In this document: positions 1-12,800 of the stretch, piece after piece
Numbering within the stretch: position 1 is the stretch's first letter
Layout: each line of letters opens with the position of its first letter
DNA from: Lineus longissimus
Lineage: Eukaryota > Nemertea > Pilidiophora > Heteronemertea > Lineidae
Reading direction: 5' to 3'
NCBI RefSeq assembly: GCF_910592395.1
Contig: NC_088311.1
Coordinates: 5,398,501 to 5,458,500, forward strand
Length of the DNA stretch: 60,000 nt
Program-made: the position numbers and the translations under genes
Notes under the pieces: model-generated
The model's input: the letters and a program-made list of their open reading frames with translations, nothing else
Databases searched by the model: none
Told to the model about the DNA's origin: nothing

Positions 1-276
1 CCAAAATCTGGCTCAGGGCAAGATTTCATGGAACAGATTGCCAAAGTTCACAAAGGTTGAGTATGGAGGAAGGGTTGTCTATACAGCCTGTCTGCCTGAC
101 ACCAATCAGTGTCACATGAGATCGAGGTCTCTAACAGTCTCTTTGCAAAGAGTCGGCCAGCAAGAGCTATCAAGATCCCGCGTCACCAAATTGTCGCTTT
201 CCTTGATCATGTTATCCCCAACTGGCAAGTATTCATGCTGATCAAACGAACGAATGATAGGAATTATCATAGAGCC

Positions 277-522
277 TCAGGATTGCTGAACATAGATTTG
301 ATTATGTAGCCAGAATTGATGTCCGAACTGCATAACAAGATTGTCCCGACTGACAAAATCCAATGATTTAAGGAGACGGGATGGGCAGATTTGCAGTACA
401 TCGACGATGGCCAAACCGGAAATTTGCTCAGGCAAAGCTGCAAGATGCTTACTGAAGTTTGATAATGTCAAAGTCACCCTCAAGGACCCTAGCTGAGGGA
501 AATCAGCTACTGAGTTTGCCAA
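277..522 (-). other. Leu-rich open frame, possibly a leucine-rich-repeat fragment
   Basis: Minus-strand frame containing PQLGSLRVTLTLSNFSKHLA then ALPEQISGL and LLKSLDF, spaced loosely like leucine-rich repeats. It has no ATG start (opens at TTG), a stop lies just upstream, and no splice sites of fitting phase were established. It may be a pseudogene fragment or chance. Confidence 0.12.
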
Positions 523-1672
523 ATGGGGGGTTCCTTATGAAACGTGTCCCACACTGTCTGACTGATATATGATTATATTTACTCACTTGAAAAAATAAAG
601 GCATATTCTTGAAATTGAGTAAATTGATTATCTGATTACTTTCTTGGTTGAATCTACTTCACTATAATGAGAGAAGTATAAAGGAGAGACGACTCAATCG
701 CTTCGATGGGAAACCATCAATCATTATACATGGAAAAGAAATTACTTCAACCATCTTTTGCTCAGAAGCAATTATGCTGAAAGCTTTTGAACAGGTTCAA
801 AGCAAGGGAGCGGGCATTCAAAAACACACCGCCCAAATTAAATCGACCCAAATTGCCAACTATTGAAGAATAGGTAAGATGCAGACTAGAATCTTTTAAA
901 TTTCAGAAAGCGACAACTGCTTTAACAGCAAGGCTTTCAAGATGCTTTTGCAAGAGGCACAACAAGACACCTTTAGTATTCTGATGAAGACTACGGCACC
1001 AGAACAAGGTGACTTTCCACTTTATGAGACAAGAGATCAATAATAAAACCGTGCAACAATTTACCCTTGAGCAAGATCTTGGCAAACAATGCACTTAGTC
1101 AATTTCCCCGACACAATCTCCTGGCTTTATCTAATGCATTTTGTCATAAAGTACTCCTCTGGGATCAACATAACAGAAATGATAGGTGTAAGAAATCTGT
1201 GTGGATTTGTTGTTGAAGAAATGTGTTTTCTGAGAATAAAATTGATGGCGCTTCGCTCGGATTACCAGCACTAACAAAACATGAGATAGAGTATAGCGGT
1301 CTCGAGCGTTCTCTCTTGGTTCTAAGTCAACCACTTTTCATCAGCAGACTTTGAGCCATTTCCTGATATGATATCTACAGCAGTACTTTGAATCAACAAG
1401 ACCAACTGTTGCGACTATCGTTCTAATTTTGATAATGGACGGCCCACCTCTACACTCACACATCAAAGAGAAGAAGCTTTTTTTATTCCATAGACACGAA
1501 AGAATGTCTTCCACAGACAGGAAAGCTGATAGAGAAGTACATGTACAAGTACCAAGGATCAAAGTGAATGGGAAAATGTCATAGCATCTAGAAGTATTTT
1601 TTAAGTTTTCTTCCTTTCATCTGTGAATATAGCAACAAATAGAATTGATAATAAAGACTATTCTAGCTAGTA

Positions 1673-1841
1673 CAGTGTAACCACCCATAGTGGACATCTC
1701 TCTACTATAAGGTCACTGTATTTGGTCTCAAATTGGCCACTTGACACATTGAATTTTACCTCTGTAATTAATCAGGACACCTCTCAATAGACAAGAGCAG
1801 TTGTCAGTCCCAAGGGTGTCCTTGATAGAGAGGTTCTAATG
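1673..1841. mobile_element. Degenerate mariner-type MITE remnant
   Basis: The left end reads CAGTGTAACCACCCATAGTG and the right end, read on the other strand, GAACCTCTCTATCAAGGACA. The two agree loosely as AACC-(C/T)-CTAT--GGACA-C, the pattern of Tc1/mariner termini. A TA precedes the left end. The right terminus has decayed, so the boundary is approximate. Confidence 0.35.
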
Positions 1842-3319
1842 AACTAATGCAATCATACTGGTCAGAAAAATATCAACTTAAAATGCAGTGGTTGTTTTAT
1901 TGACTAATGTTGTCCTGAAATGGACTCCAAAAAGCTTGTGCCACCTGAAAAAAGTGACAATGACCATGGGAAACTGGACGTAGCAGAGTAGTTTCGGACA
2001 CTCGCTGGGTGATTATCGTGATTACCCCATGTACCACAGGATTAAGCAATCAATCACAATGAACCGAACTAGCGGAGAAAATGGTCATGTATTTTCATTA
2101 CTCCCATGAGTTTTTGCATCTTTCCAGCTTTTAATACAGTGTGCCAGAGCAGTGTCCACAAAGGATAGGATTTCATCAATTGATGGGGTCACGTATACTC
2201 ATGCAGTTGGAACTCTTCAACGGTGTGACCTATCCCGTATCAGTTCAGCAACAAGGGTGTAGTTTCTTCCTTCTAATTTTGTATTTGCCCAGGGAAGGGA
2301 AATGTGTGGGCAGGCAAATTAAATGTCAGTGGATCTGCATCATCAGATACCTGATCCAAAAGGATGTTCCACAACAATGCAATGTCTGGGGAAGGAGCAC
2401 AGATAACACTTTATATTGTGATGTCACTGTTCCCCAACATCTTAAATGGATTGTCACCCTTGAGTTCAATTCTTAATTCACATGATCTCATAATCATGCA
2501 ACCATCCAGCGAGATATGATGCATCTCCAAACATTAATACCAGAATTCTCCTGAAGTTTAAATGATTTCATTTAAAATGATCGAATAAACCATTAATGTC
2601 AAACAAGTTGTCCAAATCATTACCATAATGACTCTTGCATCAATATAAAGGAGAGCATAAAGTCATCAATTTCTGACCTGAAGGAACACGATTTTGTTAA
2701 ATTGAATTTTCAGGAAACGGTTACCATCGATACTGCAGAGAGATGACAAAGAAGAGATGAACGAGGAAAATTTATCATTGTACTGATGTCAAAACTGAAA
2801 TTCAATTTCAAATCTGAAACATGCTTTCAAATGTATGAACGCCACTTTGAAAATGCCACAGTCACTGGCACTGCCATTCTCCATAGTGTCTGGATAGAAG
2901 TTAGTGCCGCAAAAGACCAAAGTCAGGCAAAACAAAGTAGAGTTTGATCAGGCAACGCAGGTCAAGAGGTCTGGAGGCTAACTGTCTCAGAACAAGCAAG
3001 CACCCTAAACCACAGAATAAAGTTGTGGATATACCACTGACTTTTACTCATCCAGAAAGTGTCAGGAGAGCTCACAATAACTGATGTTGAGGTATTGATG
3101 ATGACCTTTCTCGGTCAATAAACAGCACAATGATCACCAAGTTAGCGTGACCCTGAGCGATCAAAGCCCTGTTTTCACCAGGACGGAGTCTGCGTTTACT
3201 CAGCAGGATGCACATTATTTATCTTTCCTTCATAAAAACATTGCCTTGAGCAACTAGCCATGATATTGATCTGTGGGGTCAAGAGTGACAGCCATGTCTA
3301 CAGAACATCAAAGACACAC

Positions 3320-3336
3320 CCCAGGCTGCGCCTGGG
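3320..3336. repeat. Compact 7-bp stem hairpin
   Basis: CCCAGGC TGC GCCTGGG forms a GC-rich 7-bp stem with a 3-nt loop in otherwise AT-rich intron sequence. Confidence 0.4.
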
Positions 3337-6300
3337 CTTCAGCAAGCACACGCCACTTCATGACATCATGTCATAAATACAACATCATTTCAACCCTGAT
3401 GGCCTCAGAACAGCTAATAACATCATGGGTTGGTCTGGCTTAATGGAATCACAGTCACAATAACTTACAGGCAGTGATTTGATGATGATACATAGGGGGA
3501 GACCAATCCCAATATTGGATTTGGGCAAGAGTTGATAATAGGTGGCATGCTCAATGTCATCCAAACATGCCATCAAAGATATCATTTTCATCTTCACCTG
3601 TGACTGGTTTCAGCAAGCCTCTAGTGCTAACCAAAACAGATGTCAGTGAGGCAACTGCAACATGATGCAACCAATGATAGTACATACACCAATGGATGGT
3701 ACCTTTTAAGCTTGACAACAAGTGCAACATGTCAACCTAACTTTCATGTTGAAAATTCTAGATGATGATGAAAAGGGCCACAGGGTTACAGTCAGTAATT
3801 GGCGCTGGCTCCATGTCTGATAAGCTTGCTCGAGCTAATTAAGCATGAAGATGCACTTTCATGATATGGTTACACAGATAGAGCCATCTCACATCAGAGC
3901 TTCCGGCTTTGTCAGTACTTAGAGCCATACCAGGGCCATGCGCAGGGACAGGGGCAGCCGAGGCCAAGATGACCCCATTATTCTACCTTGATATGATCAT
4001 TCGACACCAATTGGGATGTCCTATCCTCAACTCAACGTTGCTGTGGTTGCCGCGACCCGCAAGATCAGTCCAGTTCCTGACTAATATCATTCTTAGAGTA
4101 CATCCCGAGGAAGAATGCTGCTAATAACCTCCATCACCAGTCCCGAGTTCATTACAAGATGTGCTTGATTGGATGGCGCTAATTAGGCATGACTTCGAAG
4201 CAATTAAGAGAGGCTGATGGGGAATGCAACTCAAGGACACTAACTGGGACATGGTGGAAGAAATCAACCGGGCTTAAGTACGCTCAATCATCAGATGAGA
4301 TGCACCATAAGACATCCAGTTCAATCCAGTGATTCAAAGTTCTGTTATTGCAGAAGCGTTCACATATAGTATTTTTCCATTAATCATGGAGCTGCTGGTA
4401 CCACTCTGGGATGGCTAACTTCTTTTTCTCACTGTGGCAAAGGCAACTCTCCTGCAATGTTCATCGAGGAATCACACAACATATATGGATACAATGGTGT
4501 GACACCTTGGAAAGAATGTGACGAAGACGAATGCATCCATGCTTAAACCATATGTGACAAAAAAATACAATTTATGTCTCATGCGGAATCTCTGGGGGAT
4601 ATAAAGTTAATACAAGGAACCATATTAAGTTAATCGATCAAACACATATTTCACCAAGATAAGCTGTCATTCGTCATATTCATATGAAGCTATGACAGTT
4701 TGATTATCTCATTTTTAAAAAGGGTACTGGATATAGTTTTTTTAATGGTTTGGCGTAGCGGTAGAGGAATTTTTCAGTTGTGGTGGTGCTGTGTACTCAA
4801 AACAGACAATACGATTTCGGCACATGAAAAACCAAAGAAAAATGTCAGTACAGAGCCTTAATATTTGCCATCACCCGACTTTTTTTGCTACACAACAGAA
4901 TGTTATCATTGAAACCAACTGACAACCATTCGAAAGCCAAACGGCTATTCAGCAGCAAAGGAGCAACAGAATTCTTCCTACATCCACCCTTCAGTGTACA
5001 GGAAGCAGCAGCCGACAAGCCGCCAGTGTAACAAAAAAACCATTATCAGCCACGCCTGCCACGGCAACAACAATAAAGGCAATTTCTACCAGTCTTTCCC
5101 TCCATCATCATCTTTCTTGTCATAGGTATAATCTGTACTCACATGCCCAATTATCGTCAGACCAGTCATGGCTGTTCGATAAATGAGCCAACGCATGCAA
5201 TCCGTGGCTGACCATCATTTCTTGACCATAATACCGAGTGCAGAACAATAACGTAAACTCTCGTAAACTCTCGTCAAATCTTCATTACGTCCTGCCAAAG
5301 TCTCTTTAAAAACCATATTGCCAGTAACAAGCATCATCATTTCTGCCAAACCAGATGATATCATCATGAACAGATTATTGACATGCCGTGAAGTGGACGA
5401 AAAAAGTACAAATTCATGTTCTGGCAAGCCACGCAGAGCTGATCATAATACCTGCACCAGTTATTAAATACATCCACGAGTTAAGTATGTCCTCACGATT
5501 CCGGCATAACTACAAATAGATTTTATCGAACAAGATTAATGCACAAAAACCCATTTTAGCATGCCACATCACGTCTTTAATCAGGAACACGCTTTGCTTC
5601 TATTGTTGAGTAGTTTTTCAAAGCAGTACTCTGAGAAGTAACAGATTGATAAATAACCCATCAACTATTGCAGATCAGTTGCAATAATGATGAGTTCTCT
5701 CCACTGAGTCAGCTTTGTGGGCAAGTGGTTATTGGCACCCGTGACTTGGGTTGATCACCACACCAAAATCGAGCAATACTCAATCTCAAACTTTTTTATA
5801 CACAGGAGTTGGCTACATGTACATCTGCGCCATCAAATTGCCCTCTGGTTTTTTTTCAGGGAATCAGCCATGTCACCTATTGTATCTGTTTTTAGAGAGC
5901 CTGTGCTGTAGTACAGCCATCTTTTTCAGATGACTTTTGGAGTAAAACCATTTTACCAAATAGATCGGGCACAGTTTTCCAATAGTCATGAAAGGTGCAA
6001 ACTGGCACTTGCGATGGCTTCGACCTATATAGATCAATACCCAACTAGGGATGGTTACACTGGTTGAAGTTGAAATGGCCCTACCCTTCCTTTAGACGGT
6101 GTGGAGACCTCGTTTATTGAACCCAGTTTCATCTGTGGAGATGATTACAAGCGTTAACCATCAGGCTGTCAGAGAAATAACGATTGTTTGATCATCACTG
6201 TGATAACAAGCAGGTGGCAGAGACAATAAAGGAAATTGTCCATCAGAACCGATGTCTCAGATAAACTGCCACACCAGTTTTTTTTTCAGGAAAACACACT

Positions 6301-6838
6301 TGCCAGACTATAAAGCTTATTGAGTGGGATGTCATTCTTGTCATATGTCATGTCATATTTGATACCTGTATGCCTATTGTCACAAGCACAACACCCGAAG
6401 ACAAAAACAGCACACTAACAACAAGCCGGTGAACTGAAAGACAGGATGGGGGAAAATTGGCTATCACTCTCACTGTGAAGTAGCCAGACTGCTTAAAGGC
6501 CTTTTACTGTTGAAATGTCAGAACCTGCTACATGTAGGCAAGGTGTACTTTTCTTCTTGGTTGAAGGTTGCTTTGGGTCTGAGAGGCCGTTCAGCTCCAA
6601 AGCCAATACCTGATAGCAAACAAAAACATAAAGGATTGCCTCTTAAGATATCACTATCCTCTTACAAAGCAGGTGAAAGACAAGAGGAAGGAAATTGACT
6701 GCCGTACTGCCCTTGATATCAAGTTTGTTTTTCCAACAAAATATATCGCATTATATATGCAAATTCAATTGTAATTTTCTGCATTGCCTGAAAATGAAAT
6801 ACTGTTAGCAGAGAAGAAAAAGATGAATGATGTCCTAC

Positions 6839-6888
6839 CTGCTATCACGGTGTTGATGCATTCATAGAGGAGAGACATGGCCGACGTG
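6839..6888 (-). CDS. AP3D1: AP3D1 coding exon 9 (codons 269-285, then phase 1)
   Basis: Acceptor TTCCAG, donor GTAGGA. The 50-nt exon completes Ser and encodes TSAMSLLYECINTVIA plus the first base of the next codon. The next conserved block of delta-adaptin was not seen in 1-6838, so the following exon is probably outside the window. Confidence 0.9.
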
Positions 6889-9800
6889 CTGGAATGAAAA
6901 AGAAAACTTTTCATCAAAAGGACGAAAATGTTCACCATATTTACTTTGGGGAGAAGGAAGTTTAAAGAAGCTCATCTGTAAAAAGATTGATTGCCACCAT
7001 GCGACTCAACAGCACTAGAGAATGTGATCGCGAATTTCAACAATGTAGGAAGTTTGTAAACCTTCCAACAACTCATCTCTATCTTTAAAACAGCTGAATT
7101 TGAAAACGAACCTATCGGGTGTTCTGACAGGGCAAATTCTGAGAGGTATGAAAGACCAAGTCAGAAGCTTTATACTGATCAGATAATGTACCTGAGAAGT
7201 CCTCTTATCCTGCTTAGTTGAATAATGGATATAGGAAGTTGTGTGTTTCCGGTGGATGATTGCTTTGTCTAGGACCTGAATGATCACGACAGTCAAGAGG
7301 ACAACTGGCGTGCATCACTCTCTCTTTATTAATGTCATTGTCAGCAGCATCATGATCCTTGCGGATATTTGCCAAGTATGAAATCGATACTCAGAGATTT
7401 TGGATAAAATGTTCTATCACTTACAGCAGGGCAAGAAAGACTCGGCCAAAACAGAAGAAGTAAGGCTTAGAGATAATAAGACTGTGCTCCTTTTTTGGTC
7501 TGGATCATATCAAATTACCTTGGATTGGACTGACAACGCGTTCGATCAACCACACACACATATTTAACCATGACTGGAGCAAACTTCCACCACACTGCCG
7601 GAAACAGAGAGCACTTCTTCGAGTACAAGTACCCCAACTAGATACCTCACCAAATTCAGAAGTTAAGGTAGAGAAGATTGGGAAGGAATGGGGAGCCATC
7701 CAACTACCCTAGAATGTGCCTGTAGGTGATGCCAAGCCAATAAGGTCCCTCATCCATGCAACAAACAACAATTTGTAGCAAATGTGATGCAAAATACCAG
7801 GGCTTTCAGAATAGATCTGGTGATACGGAAGTAACATTCAGTAGCATTTGTACTCCATGCACCCAAAACAGATGACAAAGGCCCAATTTTCTCAAAGTGG
7901 ATGAAAATTGGACCTCGTTTAATTGCGGGATCAAACATCAACCTACCGATTTTGCATCACATCATTACTGTAATTAATTGAAAGAACAACATTATTATGA
8001 CTCAGACTTCAAAGGTTTGAACAGCTGAGCACTGAGCACATAGTTTCATGCACGGTGTCAATTGGAACAGGATCCACCAAACAGGGAAATATGAACTTAA
8101 AATCATAAGAATGCAGAAAGTCGTTTTACCGACACCATCAGACATGCAATCTTTCATACATAATTACAAGATCCGATGATCAATACCATTTTAACGACCA
8201 CCAATTAGGCCAGTCCTTTCCTGATATCACCTATATTAACACTCCTCAATTACAATGTAGCATGTATTTCACACAGTGCCTCCTTTTGGTGGCAGTGGCA
8301 TCGATGTTTATATCAAGATAATGGGCAATACAATTTAGTTAAGTGCTGTGTTGAATTTGACGGAATTGAGCTACGGCAGAAGATAGTTTTAGAGCAGAGA
8401 CCCACCAATACGGTTTTAATTCAGTATACCACAAACTGTCATAAGAAACCTTCCTATGGAGCATGTAAAACAGAGAAACTTCTTACCTGTGAATGAGGTT
8501 GGTGAGTGGCTCGATAAGTTTCTTCCCAAGTCTTGGCTCCAAGGGGGTTAAAGCTCCGAACTGAAAGATACAACAGTAACAGAGAATAAGCAAGGTGGTT
8601 GAAGAATGTGAGATGGCAATAAGTTCCCAGATTTTGACACTGCTCTCTCCAGCGAGTCAAAACTGAAAGATGCAAGCAAATCATTAGGGATCTCTCCTGC
8701 AAAAGATATCTTTCAGCAAGACGCAAGTACATTTGCAGTCTATACTCTCTAGGTTTCTTAAATTGGCCTCAATTCAGGAATAAATGAACATCAACTTGCA
8801 AAATATCCAACTCAATCCACATTAGCCCATGTCCCAGAAAACGACATAAAAAAGGACTCTGAGAAAGAGTTGATAGTGCCATTGATCTAATTTAGCTCCC
8901 TGTTTTATCTATTAAGTGGTTAGGATGTAAACGGACTGATCTCATCAGATCTTTCTCTTAAAAGTGTATTCCCACAACATTAGTAATCGATGCTAGTCGA
9001 TTTCATTAGCTAGATCTGTTATTAGGGGAAAACATAACTGGTTTAACTTGGGTATTGATCTGTCTCAGCTTTGACAGCAGTGACAGCTTTGAGTGAATTA
9101 AAAGCAAGAGATATTCAAGGGTGATCTCTGCTTAGTGTCACACTTTTCAGATATCAGGTTAGCTCAGCGACGTACCATTCTAAAGCCCTTCCATTTTGCA
9201 GAAAATGACATGTAAACCATATGCTGCTTTCACTCAATACCGAACCATCATATTTCTGAATGCCACATGCACAAACCACTATTACTAAAGAAAGCGACAC
9301 GATAAAAAGATAAGCCATCCGGCGACTGAGAATTAGCTCAACAAAATTATGTATGGTGTCCCAAACCCTAAGGCTAGTGATAAATTAGCTTGTCAAAGCT
9401 GGATATTCCTTCACGGTCTCTCAGCTGGTAAGCCCAATTAATTTCACCAAAGAATGTCCTTTGGTGAGCAAAGCTGATTAGAGAGGTATTTAGCACAACA
9501 GTATTTAGCACAGTGTAGGTGCACTTTGGGATACAGGAGAATGATGATGAGAACACAGTGCAAAGACACCAGATATCTTGAGATGGCTGCGCCAACCCTC
9601 TCCTCTAGAAGGGCCATCACCACTAGCAAAAGTTATTTTCCCCGTATTTTTGACCAAATTAGTTCTTTTTAGTATTTAATCAGTGCCACATATTCCAGAG
9701 GACCTCTTGAAGGAAAATTCGGGTACTATCTTATCAAGTTGCAAAAATTTCAAAACTAAAATTCTACTGAAATAGCTAATGGGCATCCATCAAGGTGCAA

Positions 9801-12800
9801 CGAGCCACACAGAAAATCCTGTCAAACTGTCAAAAGGAACAGGAACAGCAAGCGGAATGTCACAAAGATGCCGAGACCACCCCATACCCTTGATTCAAAC
9901 TTCAAACTGAACACACTACAACCTCTAACTATCAGAAGGCACCAGAGTTAGCAAGCTATAAAGAATGCAATCAAATTGGTCGGGCTATCCAGACATTTGA
10001 AATATTTCAATAATCACATTCTTCTCACATACTGAAATACTAATGAAAGATCAGATTCGAGTCACCAAGGACGGGAATCATTATTTCAACACGATTCAAT
10101 ATCGTTGGCATTCTTATGGTTATTATTTCAAATGAATAAAGATAGAGTGACGGCTCTCAAGGGCTTTGATCTGTGATCAACATTTAATGCCAGGGGATCG
10201 CTTTGACACTACCAACCACAGAACATGACATTGAACAAGACATTCAAAGGTAACATGATCATCAATTTCGAAAATGTCTACATGGCTATCATTACCAGCC
10301 AATCCTATCATGAGAGATAAGAAAAAATATTGTTTTTTTGGACAAGCTACGAGCGAACCGAACTCAGACTCGGAGCCCATCTTATTGAGTAATTATGTCA
10401 ATACACTTATTACATCTTCTGAAACCGTACAGCGTATTACTATTACGACCCTACTCAGGCTGGCCATTACTTGCGATACTTTTGAAACAATCAATTGGTG
10501 AAGATAGATACATGTAGCAAGGAATTATTGATCTCATAAACGTAGCAATAATAATCAGAGATATTGGAAAAAGATGTTGCGATACGGCCACTGATTACGG
10601 CAGATTTTCCCAGCAATGGAAAAAAATGTCTGGATGCGATTTGTTACTTTAGTTTAGAGATACATCTAAACCTGGAAAGTGGAAAATTGTAGCAATAACA
10701 GCTGTAACAGTGATACAGCAACAGTATCCTTTCTTGTAGGAAAGATGCTCAAAGACAATGGTTTCTTCCTTTCTGTTAATCTGTCAGGCATCATACATTG
10801 TTCACACTTGTACACATATAGCTCTCCAGCCAAAGCATGTAGGTGTTTCTGGACCCAGCAGAGTAAGAATTAATGCATGTGAATTTATTTCTATCCCCCA
10901 AATACCCAATCAAGCATACAGCAAATTGGTTCCTTTTTAGTTGAGGATCAAGCTTGGAATTGGCAGTCCGTGTGCCATCTGGTATCAGGAATGGATTTCC
11001 TCACTAACATGTAAGAAATGAGACACCAATGAGACAGGGGAGACAAGAATTCTATAAAAAAAAAAGATGCTCTCATCAGCTGCCAGAAAACAGGACAACT
11101 AATCTGCTTATAGTCTGCAAAATCAAATATGGAAAAGAGCTTTCCTGTTCCTAGACAACACCAAGTTTGATGTCCCTCTGATCCAATGAAGAAACATATA
11201 TGAATAGCTTACCAAACTCTTCTCATTTCCCACGAACACTCATGACTTGCCATGTCATAAAGCAGACGTGTCACAAGTTTTAATCAAACTAAAAGTAGCC
11301 ATCACTGCATGACTTCATCTCCGACTAATGTATTATATCGCTTTTAATTCACTTCAGTGATAAGATTGTGGCGATTGATTTCTTCCTTCCAACCAAGGCA
11401 TCTAGACACTTCTTCCTGACAACAAAGTTATCTTAAGTTCCAAGGTCACATGATTAATCAACTGCCCACATTTTCACAACCTGCAATTAACTATGTCCCA
11501 TATTCCTAGTGAAATGATAGGATAGGGAGAGTGATGCAATAGTTTGGTGGTCATATGTTACTTCACCACTTATCATCCAACGAAATGTCTTCGCCAAACC
11601 AGAAATTTCCATACATATTGTTGACGATTTATCAAAGAGGCGAATAGCGAAAAGCATTCAATTTCGCAATACAATCAAGGCGGTAGACTGACGGATACAA
11701 TCAAGGTGGTAGACTGACGGACACAATCAAGGTGGTAGACTGACGGATACAATCAAGGCGGTAGACTGACGGATACAATCAAGGCGGTAGACTGACGGAT
11801 ACAATCAAGGTGGTAGACTCTTGGAGATTTCATCACACCAATAGACTAGAGATGCAAAAGGAAATCATACTAATAATGAGGAAGAAATAAACCCCAAAGA
11901 AGAACCTTCATAAGTCCAGGTCAAACATCCTATCAGAATGACCAGGTGGTGATTGGCAATAGCACGCAAACCCTGACCACAAGAGAATAAACTGAGACAT
12001 GATCAAGGCAGTAGATTGATGGCGCTTTCAGCATGCCAATAGGCTAGAGACGCAAAAATGACATCTTTGGTGATTGGACATGAAGGGAAGGAATCATGCG
12101 CTTTGTGGGAAGAGGATTAGGTCGGGGCCGAGGAAATCACTGAGGCTTTGAGGGCAACATAAATGGGTATGTCAGGCGATTGGACATTTTCTATCAATGG
12201 GATGAAAATTGTTTGGCTATGACTGTGGTGTTGTGGTCAAGGTAACTGACAGCACAGTAGGGCTCCTCCCCGGGCTTCCCTTGTGTAAGTCGACAGTTGT
12301 GACAACCATGAAAGGAGTAGGAATATTCTTGTACTGTCTCAGAACCTGCTTTTTTCTATCAAGCTGCAGCCAACAACCTCCAATCCCTTTTCCATCTCGA
12401 CTGTGCAAATCCCTCTCCTCATCAAACACAAGTGATTGGGCACCAAATGCATTGCATACAAATGCCAACACACAACCAATTGATCATCTTGGCGACAAAT
12501 TCCCCAGCACAAATCTTTCCAGGATATTTACGTCCCGAATAATAATAAACCAGAGGAAGTCTGTGATATGGTAAGCGGTCGACAAATTACGCGGCTTGAG
12601 GAGCTAGTAAAGTTAATTTGTGAGTTTGAGGTCGTTAAAGAGATTGGCGATGGCTGTAGCAGGAGAGGATGCCTCAACAAACAGCATGGCAGCGAGAGTC
12701 ATGCTGCCAGAGGAGCACAAAGATGGTAAGTTAATTTGTGAGCTGGATGTCGTTAGATATTCATGGCCATGACAGTAGAGACGGATTTGGAATGCTTGAA

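Larger units (their letters stand above)
1..6838 (-). other. AP3D1 intron 9 (partial): no further exon recognised
   Basis: Begins with donor GTAGGA at 6838. I looked for the next delta-adaptin block (an SGMPNHSASIQLCVQKLRIL-like segment) on the minus strand and did not find it. Contents noted: the mariner-type remnant near 1.7 kb, a small hairpin at 3.3 kb and an unrecognised Leu-rich open frame at 277-522. The rest looks like ordinary AT-rich intron. Confidence 0.6.

Noticed and set aside
2141-2476. 111-codon plus-strand frame
   Set aside because: No domain, no ATG at its beginning, within AP3D1 intron 9.
5215-5427. Minus-strand 70-codon frame as an AP3D1 exon
   Set aside because: Its sequence does not match delta-adaptin and its borders lack splice sites of phase 1.
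1-6838. A tenth AP3D1 exon
   Set aside because: The next conserved delta-adaptin block was not found by reading the minus strand; a very diverged or short exon could have been missed.
11670-11819. CRISPR-like array
   Set aside because: Units abut without unique spacers and the context is a eukaryotic intron; it is a plain tandem repeat.
12209-12574. 121-codon plus-strand frame
   Set aside because: No recognisable domain, antisense to AP3D1 within an intron, with a competing frame on the other strand; judged chance.
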